Positions 19,341 through 28,932 of a stretch of DNA of 32,811 nt are shown here, one piece after another. The stretch is from Paramarasmius palmivorus. Taxonomy: Eukaryota > Basidiomycota > Agaricomycetes > Agaricales > Marasmiaceae. The position numbers were made by a program, and so were the translations under genes. Where the stretch lies: assembly GCA_037176845.1 (NCBI GenBank), contig JAYKXP010000298.1:1-32811 (forward strand), in the 5' to 3' direction. How positions within the stretch are numbered: position 1 is the stretch's first letter; each line of letters opens with the position of its first letter. The notes under the pieces were generated by a model. The model was given only the letters and a program-made list of their open reading frames with translations, did not search any database and had not been told where the DNA came from.

Positions 19341-20621
19341 CTCGGGTCCGCCGAAAGTCGTGATACCCGAGACCATGCCCCCGCCGCGTGTAATTATGTA
19401 TATAATAAATTCCTTGTACATACCTATGTTATTTCCCCAATGCCAGGGTACCCTCACGATACTCCAAGGAAGAACCGTTTCATTGGTGCAAAGCAAGCTG
19501 GTGCCACCACCAAGGATGCTGCCAATCTTGCCGGAATCCCGATACCTACTGCCAAGAAGATTTGGGCCAAGTTTCGGCAAACCGGAAGTACTTCCAATCG
19601 GCCTCGCAGTGGACGGCCACCCAAAGTGACAGACCGGATACAGCGCCTACTTGTCAGAATTGCACGTCAGAACCGGCGAATGCCATTTAGGGAGATAGGA
19701 AAGCTTGTTACACCCCAATTAGGCGAAACAACAGTTCGGACACATTTGAAGGAAGCTGGACTGGGTAGGAGAGTTGCGCATCGGGTACCATATCTTACTA
19801 GGGCTCAGAAGAGACAGAGGAAAGAGTGGGCAAGGAAATACAAGGGGTCTCGGTGGGATCTGAGGATCTATTCTGATGAGTGCTATGTCTATGCCGATGA
19901 CGACAAGGGAAGGGTCTATATAACTCGGAGTCCTGATGAAGAATTTGACGAGGACTGCTTGGTACCAACATTCAAGCAGTCTCAGGTGCGCGTCATGGTT
20001 TGGGCATGCATTATGAAGGGGAAGAAGGGGCCGTTATTGGTATTGGATTATCCAGGTGGGCGTGGTGGAGGTCTGAATGCACAGCGGTATCAGGAGCAGG
20101 TTTTGGAAGGGAAGTTCTTGCAGTTCTGGGAAGAGATGAAGGCAGAGAGGGGGGATATTGAGTTCCAGCAGGATAACGCGCCAGCTCATAAGGCCAAAAG
20201 CACTCAAAGATGGCTTGCAGAGCACAAGATCAAGCTTTTCCCACATCCTTCATCTTCCCCCGACCTTAATCCTATTGAGCCTGTGTGGCATGAACTCAAA
20301 GAGGGTATTCGACAACTACCCCGCCGGCCATCATCTGTTCGACAACTTAAAGCAGCCATTAAACAGGTCTGGGGAGCAATCAGGATCGAGAATATTGATA
20401 GATACATAGATCGGATGGATGATGTTGCTGAGGCCGTATTGAAGGCTAAGGGAGGCCATACGAAATATTAATGTTTTAATATGATTCACTTGTATATTCT
20501 TAGGTACTACATAGAACAACATTGCTTGACTTGAGTATCTACCGGAAACATAGGGGTCTGAAAAATCAGCATCACCCACGGATCACAATTCCGGGGTATC
20601 ACGACTTTCGGCGGACCCGAG
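19341..20621 (+). mobile_element. Tc1-type transposon, apparently complete (1281 bp)
   Basis: Perfect 28-bp terminal inverted repeats start CTCGGGTCCGCCGAAAGTCG (19341-19368) and match the complement at 20594-20621. They are flanked by TA on both sides (19339-19340 and 20622-20623), the Tc1/mariner target duplication. One intact transposase frame lies inside. Identical ends plus an open frame suggest recent movement. Confidence 0.95.
19440..20471 (+). CDS. Tc1-family DD34E transposase
   Basis: The protein is 343 residues, the usual Tc1 length, from the ATG at 19440. Residues 14-50 form a first helix-turn-helix (FIGAKQAGATTKDAANLAG). A GRPP hook-like motif lies at 58-61 and a second helix-turn-helix at about 65-112. 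The catalytic triad is D146 (YSDECYVY), D245 (QQDNAPAH) and E280 (SSSPDLNPIEPVW), with 34 residues between the last two, diagnostic of the Tc1 clade. The WAC...G block is also intact. It binds the terminal repeats and moves the element by cut and paste into TA sites. No stop or frameshift is present, so it may be active. It sits 68 bp beyond the E2 LTR end. Confidence 0.96.
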   Translation: MPGYPHDTPRKNRFIGAKQAGATTKDAANLAGIPIPTAKKIWAKFRQTGSTSNRPRSGRPPKVTDRIQRLLVRIARQNRRMPFREIGKLVTPQLGETTVRTHLKEAGLGRRVAHRVPYLTRAQKRQRKEWARKYKGSRWDLRIYSDECYVYADDDKGRVYITRSPDEEFDEDCLVPTFKQSQVRVMVWACIMKGKKGPLLVLDYPGGRGGGLNAQRYQEQVLEGKFLQFWEEMKAERGDIEFQQDNAPAHKAKSTQRWLAEHKIKLFPHPSSSPDLNPIEPVWHELKEGIRQLPRRPSSVRQLKAAIKQVWGAIRIENIDRYIDRMDDVAEAVLKAKGGHTKY

Positions 20622-20623
20622 TA

Positions 20624-22478
20624 TGTCTCAACTCATATCACATTTAGAGTTTGGCCTACTCTAGAAAGGCAATGGAGGGACTTCTCCGCCCTTTGCGGTA
20701 GAAGCACAACTGGTTTGGGAACTAGACGCTCCTGATCGGTCACAAGCCGAAACGGCGATCTAAGCGGTTACACAACCTTTGGAGATAACTTTGATGGATG
20801 ATCTGCGCGCCCCCAATGCCTGTCCCCTCACGGGTGTGTAGTACCCATGGATAGCCCTGGATTTACTCTTTACAACGGTGGTCGTCACGTTAATACCACT
20901 TAGTTTCAGTGAAATCACCTAATACTATGACTGCTCTCAGTGTACAAAAGCACTCTACTGTGGCGTAGTTGTGCAAGTGTGGTTCGGCGTGATCAGAGTT
21001 GCCGCACTTAGAGATATCTACTCAAGCTTGGTCTCAAGAGGGGTAAAATCACTTCTATTCGTTGAAGTTCTAGGAAAGTACACCTGTATAGATGCGTAGT
21101 AGGGTCGTCCTTGCTTCTATAAGCTAGGAAATAAGGCGCCAAGGGCTATATGAAGCTGATCTTGGTTTGATCTAAACTGCCTTGAGTGATCTGACTCTCT
21201 CTAAGGTAAAACTACAGCACAACTGCCGGAAAACAGCCACCAAAACTGTCTTCTATAAAGCACGCAAGCAAGGAAGCTCAATTACCAAAACTGAGGCCTT
21301 CTCTACAATGCTAAAGTGTAACCCAACCGGTTAAAACACTTCCAGAATGCCACCAAGACGAACTAGTATAAAGTTTCACTAATAGGAGAAGTGTAGAGCA
21401 ATACACAAAGCCAACAACTTGGTCTTTATTGCGACCTCTCAAGTTCTTGTCTGCAGTAAGATCTCAACTAGTCTTCTCAATAAGGCTAGGGCCTGACTTG
21501 GGTCGAGTTCTGATCAGACAATAGCAATCTATTCGTACGATAACCACATACAACATGTAACGTGCAAGTGGGGGGCAGAATCCTCTGCGGTCCCCGTACA
21601 TTTGGTGTCCTTTTTATACTGTCCAAGGTGAATAAACTGAATAATAGGTAATCTGAGTCGGAATAACTGCGGAACAAGACAGAAAAAGAGATGAAACAGA
21701 GTTGGGAGAGAGATACAACGAGAAAATATACATATCAGGGAAATCTATAGGTCACAACGTCCATATATGGCGCAAATAGCGTGACAAGCGAGTGGTAACA
21801 CTCTGTCTTAAAGGTACAGGAGTTGAATCCTGGCCGACGGGTAGGCGTTTAGCCTTTATAAAATTTTCTTTTCCATGTGCCAAGCGCTTTTCCACCAATT
21901 GGAGGCCTGGCAGGGTCCTCCCGAGCTCCTCATCGCTCAACACCGTTCCTCCACATAACGCCGCCTCTAAATTTTCTTATCCACTCCATGTGGACGTGTT
22001 CCAATAAGGTATATCAGAGGGAATCCGCTTCCGCCACCGTAACAACGGTTTGAACAGCTTTGCCTCTGCTCCGATCAATAGGTTCCACTTCGGCCGACAG
22101 GTCTCTAGACCCTTGCCGTATCCGGCATCGGTGATTTCCGATCAGTTTCCCCCTCTGCCATCAGTCCCGAGTGATGCCCGAGCCAGTATAACTCTTCTGG
22201 GTGTATGAAGGGGTAAATTAGCTTGTAAGAATCCCTTTGGTGCGTCCGGTAGGTGCTCTAGGTGTAGTCTGTAGTGAGTTCACTTAAGGACCTTCTCCCT
22301 ACAGTTTTCAGGAGGTGATTGTACTTCAACAACCACTGGTAGAAGTAAAAGTGGTGGCCAGATACCCATGTGGGGTGTACCATGTACCAGGATCCACTAA
22401 TATAACCACCTAAAACACCTTCCGTCCAATGACTAGCTATTCAGGGCTCATACTAGTCCTTCTATAACCATTATGTGT
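20624..22478. other. Noncoding remnant, possible minus-strand LTR signals
   Basis: No convincing gene. On the minus strand TATAAAAA (21618-21611) is followed about 185 bp downstream by AATAAA (21430-21425), the order of an LTR promoter and poly(A) site, so a minus-strand LTR may lie in about 21400-21960. Its ends could not be defined. A tRNA-like stretch lies at 21781-21838. The rest has no recognised content. Confidence 0.35.
21781..21838 (+). ncRNA. tRNA-like stretch, possible SINE head
   Basis: GCGAGTGGTAACAC resembles a leucine/serine-tRNA A box, and GGAGTTGAATCCTGG resembles a B box missing one base (stem CAGGA/TCCTG). CTGT/ACAG encloses CTTAAAG like an anticodon loop. No acceptor stem closes it, so it is not a working tRNA. 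Confidence 0.3.
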
Positions 22479-23022
22479 TTATGCAACAATGATAACGTGC
22501 AAAACTAGTGTATTTGCGTTCGAAAAAGAAGTGATTAAAGTCAGGCGTATCACCGTTCCTTCATCAAGGGTGTTGACAGTGTGTAGCATTCCACGCTGAA
22601 AAATCAAATCAGAAAAAGCAGAGTGGTGATGATCCCCTGCGTACCGTGGGTGAAGGTGGAATTAGGGTATCGTTAGATATTAAGGATTGACCCTGTAAAT
22701 CAGAATTAGCTGAAACCACTGAGATAGTAAAAGACTGACATTGGCCGACCTGGCGAGGTCGAATGACGCTGTAGTGGCAGAAGGTGGAGAAGGCGCCTGC
22801 TCTCCCTATTGAACATGCTTCAGATACGGTAAAAGCTCTGTCTCATCAGTGTCTTACCGATTTCCGAATAGTGCGTTTGTACTTGAGGCACAAGCGTTGT
22901 TCATGAAGCGGGGTGTCAGTGCATTTTCGACAATAGCGAGGGCCTTTGATGCCCTTGGAGGTGATGATTTTTTTGGTGGGCGACGTGGGTCGACCTGAGG
23001 TGCGTCGGGGTGTGCCAACCAT
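22479..23022 (-). CDS. Small four-exon Lys/Arg-rich protein with a Cys motif, divergent from the KDZ-type gene
   Basis: The exons are 23022-22858, 22805-22740, 22692-22645 and 22595-22479. The introns are GT-AG, 47-52 nt, all in phase 0, and the joined frame is 131 codons. The N-terminus is basic (MVGTPRRTSGRPTSPTKK) and is followed by YCRKCTDTPLHEQRLCLKYK, a possible zinc-binding knuckle. The later exons are low in distinctive features and could be mispredicted. The ATG lies only 90 bp from the ATG of the KDZ-type gene on the other strand, so the two probably share a promoter region. I recall short Cys-motif genes divergent from such KDZ genes in agarics, but this is memory, not evidence. 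Function unknown. Confidence 0.5.
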
Positions 23023-23112
23023 CTGGGAGTGAAGTACAAGGGAATCAACAAACAAAAACGCGTGGGCTGGGTTTTATAGTCGATATCATTGCTTTGTCAG
23101 CAAACCAGCTCG
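23023..23112. promoter_or_regulatory. Bidirectional promoter region
   Basis: Ninety bases separate the divergent starts at 23022 (minus) and 23113 (plus). No clear TATA box is visible. The shared-promoter role is inferred from spacing. Confidence 0.4.
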
Positions 23113-26100
23113 ATGCCTGGCCTTGAACCTATCCCGCCGCGAAAGCGAGGCCTGATTCTTGAACCGATTCCTGAAACACAGAGGCAACGTGCAGAACATT
23201 TCCCAGGCCATCTAGTAAGTTTCAACAGGAGTCCATCGAAACTCCACTCCTGCTGTCGTCAAAGAAGTGGCATCGGAAATGTCTGGTGAGGGAAGACGTC
23301 CCAGCGGCAAGGTAGTACTGGCATTACTGGTAGCTCCGCAGGTCCTTCAACAGAACCAACAGATCAACTAGCTGTCGAAGATCCCTATCCAGGAGTTGGG
23401 TGTGGTGTATCCGACGAATTACCTATGGAATCTTTATCAATGGATACCGACGACACAGAGAAGGGAGACGACACCTACCAGAGCTTCGTCAATTTGGTGG
23501 AGGATGGATATCTGGGCTTTATCAACATTTCTGGAACGTTGTGTATGGTGCAAGGTTTCGACCAGAGAAAAAAGGAGGGAACTGTGAGTGGTGTATGTGT
23601 ATGAGTGTACAGCATCCTCACCCACTCCCAGGATTCGTGGTATCACTTCTAAGCCAGGCAGAGAGGCACGGAAACACATTTGACGTGTCTGTGTCCTCAG
23701 GGAATGGGTCATTGCTGGCATAAACGATTTTACAAGGATTTTGAATATAGCCGCTTCAACGATGTTGGGGCACAGGCAGGAGAAGACTCAAATGAGGTAA
23801 GCACCGTCTTGGGTATGTTGAATGCCGGCCTGACAGTGAACGGAGGGGAGAATAGATAATCCTGTCGTGGTACTTTTCTCTCGGAGATTGGTTGGGGTGG
23901 AAGGAGATGTGTTACTGCTGAAATTTTCGGTGGAAGGTGAGACAGGGGCAGAAGACGCTCGGAGCAGAGAAATCGTGACCTATGAAGGTAACCATGGCGG
24001 GGAAGGGATGTGGTCATGTCAAAAAGATGCGCACATTAACTGTGTGCACAAGAAGAAGGCACTGGCTCTGATGGTCAGAGATCTCGGATGGGAAGGGGAC
24101 TTGGAAGCGGACCCATCGATGGGGAGAATGTATATGGGTAAGTTTACTGCGAGTACACATTGGGATGGGCTAATAAAGCAAGACAGTGGATGAGATGAAT
24201 GTCAGAGAGACAATCGAGAAAGCAGTTTCATACCTGCCTGTACTGCCCCCTGAATGGGCTTCGCTGCCAACAGATAAAGCCCTATATCCCCGGCCGGATC
24301 CCAACATCGATATTGGTGAAGTGATTTCGCTTTCCTCCGATTCCAGGAGCACATGTGGGAGGCATTTATGGGAGAAGGACAAGCCAACCATCTTCAAGGA
24401 ATGCCTAGTTTATACGCTGATGGAACGCAAGACTCGGACAATCGAATTACAGCAATGTCCAAGTTGCCAGCCGCAACGTCAATGTTGGATAGGCGCTGAA
24501 GGGAGGGAGTTGGGATTGTTCAACTACAACAACTCCGCGTTGTTCACCCATGAATTGATGGATGAATACACAAATCGCTACACGTCTAGTGAGACTCCGT
24601 TTGTAGCCTTTGTTCTGTGTGTGGGGAGAATTTACGAGGCTTGTGGAGGTAGATTTGTTGGTGAGGACTTATTTCGCTCTGCCTGGTTCGCATACGCAAA
24701 CTTGCAGCTGTTGGAGGATGACATGTCATGTCTGGAATGTGGGCCATGTCCTAGTAATGTGATATGGGACGGAGTGACACTGGCGTTCGGCAAAAAGCAT
24801 CTAAGGAGCTCTTTGTGTGCACCTACGTATAAGGCCCACAATGCACCACGCCGACGGCGCAAAAGGGTGGATCATCAACAATGGATTGTAGTTGTGAATG
24901 AGGGCCGACGGAAGGTTAGAGGGAGATTGTTGAAATGGTTGGCCATGTGGGGAAGGAAGGCGTCGAAAGGTAGGCAGATTTGGACACCCGTGATAGCAGA
25001 ACACTTAACGGAAGTGATAGGTGGCAACGCCGGGCTTGACTTAGAAGAATGCTCGAGTGACAATGAGAACGCTGGGGCGGAAGATCGTCAATGGTTGGAG
25101 TTCGACGATATCACGACTACCCTTTGCGGAGCAGGATACGAAGCGGTTGCGCAGGTGTTGGGAGACGTTTTTGGGCGCAAGAGTGCTGAGATGGACTGTA
25201 GAATTAAATGAAGATATCGCGCTCTGCTTGAACAGGTGAGTAAGGTGGCAAGCAACAGGGTTTGATCTCACCTAGATGAACAGCTCGCTGCCGATGACTC
25301 GGTGCTACAGATGGTCAACGCAGAAGCGCTGGGTCATCTAAAAGCTTTCGTGGCCAACCTGTCGAGAGAGAGTGCTACTCGGTTGGTCGGCATCCCCGCG
25401 TTAATGCTTGTTTTGGAATCAAGTTTGAACCGCGGAAAAAGCAATTGGGACAGTCTGGTGGTGTTATCGGCTTGGATGGCGAGGCGTGCAGCGGAGATAT
25501 GGTTAGCAGTAAAAGGGGATAATGAGGCGTTGGAAACTATGACAAGTGGGGAGGAAATGCCCGACTGGCGACAGGTCAGTGGCGGAGTTTGCCTGGTAAA
25601 CTGTAGAAGGCGACACTAACATATGGTTTCCAGACGGGGTGCTGCTATGGCTTGCCACAGATACACAAGCGTCCCGTATATCCTGGTCTGACCGGAGATG
25701 GCGAGCCTGAGAAGGATGTGAAGACTAGAGGGAAATGCTCAAAATACTATTCCACATATGGTGAAAAGAGGCTCACTGGTGGAATTATGTGTGCTTGGTG
25801 CACCCATAGCATTTGCTATGGGTTTCACTGTATTCCCAAGGGCGAAGGTAGAAACGATGTTTTCTCTGCAATGGTTACGAGGTGGCCGAAGGCTCCAAAA
25901 AGAGTCATTTACAACTTTGCTTGCGCGTTGGGTCCATATTGCCTGAGTCGGGAGCCTGAATTCTTCTCCGAAACACAGTTTCTCGTGGACAAATTCCATG
26001 CAAAGGGACATTCTAAGTGTTCTTCGGCGGCTTCGTTGGGCACATATGCAGAGGTAGATGATAGCGTAGGCCAGCTAAACTCGAGCGCCGCCGAATGTGG

Positions 26101-26236
26101 AAATAGTGGTATTGGCAGGATACGAAAATCTGTAAGTTACATGCGTCAGAATAGGGCCATACTGTACACGAAACACTACCTTTGTATATGGAACCAGATT
26201 CGTATTAGAAAAATGATGAAAAATAGATCTCGGTGA
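23113..26236 (+). pseudogene. KDZ-type transposase gene with an N-terminal CxC Cys cluster, decayed
   Basis: The exons are 23113-23214, 23305-23583, 23701-23796, 23856-24137, 24187-25235, 25284-25574 and 25634-26236, giving about 900 codons. The Cys-cluster part contains CPSCQPQRQCWIG, LGLFNYNNSALFTHELMDEY, SSETPF and CLECGPCPSNVIWDGVTLAF. This is the pattern of CxC clusters that accompany Kyakuja-Dileera-Zisupton (KDZ) transposases. The last exon holds the core-like region: KYYSTYGEKRLTGGIMCAWC, GFHCIPKGEGRNDVF, VIYNFACALG, FHAKGHSKC and NSSAAECGNSG. Damage: a TGA at 25209-25211 in an otherwise continuous frame, and a one-base phase conflict between exons 3 and 4. In VIYNFACALG the expected motif is YDxAC, so the presumed catalytic Asp is Asn (AAC, 25913-25915). 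KDZ elements are fungal DNA transposons. Element ends were not found. Family assignment is from memory of motifs. Confidence 0.72.
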
Positions 26237-26320
26237 ATAGGCTTTGCTGCTGGCACATTGGGGACTTCGAAAGGGTTCTTGGTAGAATTGTGGCGGATGG
26301 CCAGGGCCTGTGTAGTGAGC

Positions 26321-26392
26321 GTCAGGAAGCTGGGCAAAGTGAGTGTGAGGAGGCTGAGTGAAATGAGCATCAGGAAGCTGAGCAAAGTGGGC
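26321..26392. repeat. Three 24-bp tandem repeats
   Basis: Copies at 26321-26344, 26345-26368 and 26369-26392 follow GTCAGGAAGCTGGGCAAAGT with scattered changes. The period is a multiple of three, so the opposite strand reads as an eight-residue repeat (AQLPDAHF-like), but no gene supports that. It lies just after the KDZ-type gene. Confidence 0.7.
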
Positions 26393-26499
26393 GAAGTGAG
26401 CTGGCATAGCTTATGTCATCATCGGGCCGACAATAGCGCGAGTCAAAGAGCGCTCAAAAAGGTAATATATGGCGACCTGCAGACTTAGTAAGTACACGA

Positions 26500-26674
26500 A
26501 TAGGGCTACAAGAATACAGATGCAAGTGTTGGACGATATTCAAAGCCCCAGAAACACAAGAATACAGATGCAAAATACAGAGGCGAGCATTGCTAACAAC
26601 ATTCGAAGCCTCAGAAAAGCACAATACAATGAGTAAAGGTAGCTCTAATGAATGTCTGTAATAGTGTTTTTCAG
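26500..26674. other. Spacer with a degenerate duplication
   Basis: AAGAATACAGATGCAA occurs twice (about 26510 and 26558), each followed by related sequence containing ACATTCGAAGCC or ATATTCAAAGCC, so this looks like an old tandem duplication of about 50-60 bp. It separates two convergent genes. No gene seen. Confidence 0.4.
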
Positions 26675-28733
26675 TCAGTCTATGCTGTTATTGAACTGGT
26701 CGATACATTGCTGCAAGGGACGCCGAGAAAATCGAAAGTTGGTCGAGAGGTCTTCAAGAGTGTGCTGAATGTCGCGAAGTGTATTGACAACTCTGATTGG
26801 ACCCAGTAACGCAGTTGGGGTACTATAGATGAATGGATAGTGGTTAGTGGGCTTATGGATATAGAGAAGATAGGACACACGGAGACGAGTGAACCGCGGG
26901 GCCGGGATTGGAACTCGTCGGGGTGTCGACGATGATGTGAATACGCGATCCAGGAGGTCCGCGGATGCGGAACACGGTTTCACCAGGAGCTCCAACACTG
27001 GAGGGACGAGAGAGATGCTGTAAAGAGGCTCTCAGATTCACTGATGCAAAATGATGAATGATAGTTGGCTTACTAGTGGAACATTAGCATTGTGAAGTTG
27101 TTGGATACTGACCGCAGCAGTGGGAGAGGAAGCCGTGACATGATAATCATGTAGGTTGGCACTGGACACTGCGGGCGTGGATTCAGATTCGGGGTTGGAG
27201 CTTGGAGCCTCGTCTTCAGTTTCAGGGACGATATGCGAGTCACGGAAGGAATACTACAACAACATTTTGAACACGGCGTGAAAAAAGGATGCAGAGATTA
27301 AGAGACATACATTGAGAATGGCTGGGCTGTGGCTCCTAGATCTTGAAAAGGCATTGAGTTTACGTTTTTTGGGGGGCGAGCATGTCTGGGTAACAGTTGA
27401 ATTAGTTACGTGATGGGGCATGCAGGGATAAGAGATCTACATTTAGAATAGGTGGGCTGGGAGTTCTAGATTTCAAAAGGGTGCTGGTTTGGCGTCTCTT
27501 CGGGGGCAACCTTGTCTAGGTGACATGTAACTGAGTAGGAATGTATAGAGTGGAGAAGATGCACTGGGGGATAAACCAATTCTTCATCGCTACTATGTTC
27601 ACTATGACCATCTTCCTCTATTTCTGCTGTGGACTGATTTAGTAGAAGCTTGTCAACTTCGTCAACGTCGTCATCTTCGTAAACATGTTCGGTTTCAAGG
27701 TGATTGTCTTCAGGAGCGAGTGCAACATTTTCAACGTCGTTATTGGGTGTGGCGTCTTCATCGTAGTTATCTCCGCGAGTGCCTTGTGGAGTCAAACTAT
27801 CAGTTCTATTGGACTAGGCCGTGTAGCGTCAGTCTGAGTATGGTAGAAATTTGGGACAAGGAAAGTTGGAATTACTTACCTGTCCAACATGAGTTCGTCG
27901 TTTGAAGGAATTATAGCTGTCAGGAGGTAGAGCATGAGTGGGCTGCGAAGGAATCACATTATTGTTCTCTTGAGTGGGTGATCGGGTTGGGACGATTGCT
28001 TTGGACTGCAATGTGTCATGTCAATAGAAGCGTAGGGAAAGAAAATTCAAAGTTACTCACCCCGCCAGCGAGAGTTCGTCGTTTGGAGGAAGTGGGCTTG
28101 CCAGTGGTCAGCACAGAGGTAGTCTTGGAGGAGGCAGTTGGCCGGGTGTTGGTAGGCCGCTTTCGCTTTGCTGTGATGGGACTTCGGGTCTTCTCATTGT
28201 CGTCGGTGGAATCTTCAGTGATAACTGTGCGTTTCGCTGGTTTGGATTTTTTTCGTTTGGGCATTGGGGATGGGGATGTACCCTAAATCGGCAAACATGG
28301 GTTTGGGTGAAAAGGGTAGAGGAAGGTTAAGTACCTTGGTTGATGTGTTCGCTGGACCCTTCTGTCCAAGATACCAAGCTTCTAATGTGTCATATTGGTC
28401 CTGGGTGAGATTCATTCGCCTACAGACACGGTCTCTGCGCTCTTGAGCCGATTTAGAACACTTGCCCTTTTGCAAACAATGATTGCACTGTGTCGCTCCT
28501 CTGGATGTGTTTTTGCGAGGTACGCATGGAACACGATCTTTGACACACCAGTCGCAAGGCTTTATTGTAATGCATCAGGGTGAGCCAATAATCTGAGGAA
28601 GGGGAGCATGGCGCACCTGGTTTTGGTTTTGCCTTATCCACTGCAATTTCGCCTTCCTGCCTCTTTTGCGATACTCTTGCGCGAAAGCGGCTTTGATTTC
28701 ATCCATCAGGGTCTCTTCCAACGTTCTACTCAT
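26675..28733 (-). CDS. Nine-exon Cys-cluster protein with duplicated exons
   Basis: The exons are 28733-28617, 28559-28335, 28282-28061, 28005-27880, 27813-27565, 27515-27441, 27385-27311, 27253-27074 and 27028-26675. All eight introns are phase 0 and GT-AG, and the joined frame is 540 codons without a stop. A charged 39-residue N-terminus precedes a six-cysteine cluster, CDWCVKDRVPC then CNHCLQKGKC, as in zinc-binding modules. Next come basic Ser/Thr/Pro-rich segments, an acidic stretch (YEDDDVDEVD), and a C-terminal tail with a helix-prone, possibly coiled-coil part (LRDIQHTLEDLSTNF). Exons 6 and 7 are both 25 codons and alike. The last intron uses acceptor GAG/AG at 27029; a nearer CAG would give an immediate stop. 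The Cys cluster relates it to the antisense genes in E1 and E2. Nuclear regulator or transposon accessory protein are both possible; function unknown. Confidence 0.72.
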
Positions 28734-28932
28734 GGTCAAATGAATGTTTCAGTCACAGATATGAGAATCAAAAAAATGAGTCGTGGTGGTAAGGAATGAC
28801 ATGTCATAAGGGGTGTTTACCAAAACAGGTAGGTACTACAAATGGAAGAAAATCAACTTGATGACAAGTAGAGATAGACAGATAGATAGATGAACACACA
28901 TCTCCGTTGTTACAGGGTAGGGAACATCATTG

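Noticed and set aside
23215..23228. 14-nt intron after exon 1 of the KDZ-type gene
   Set aside because: Too short to splice; a 90-nt intron to 23304 gives a continuous frame.
26075..26407. 110-codon minus frame with AQLPDAHF repeats
   Set aside because: It overlaps the last exon of the KDZ-type gene and is driven by the 24-bp tandem repeat. No start context or domain.
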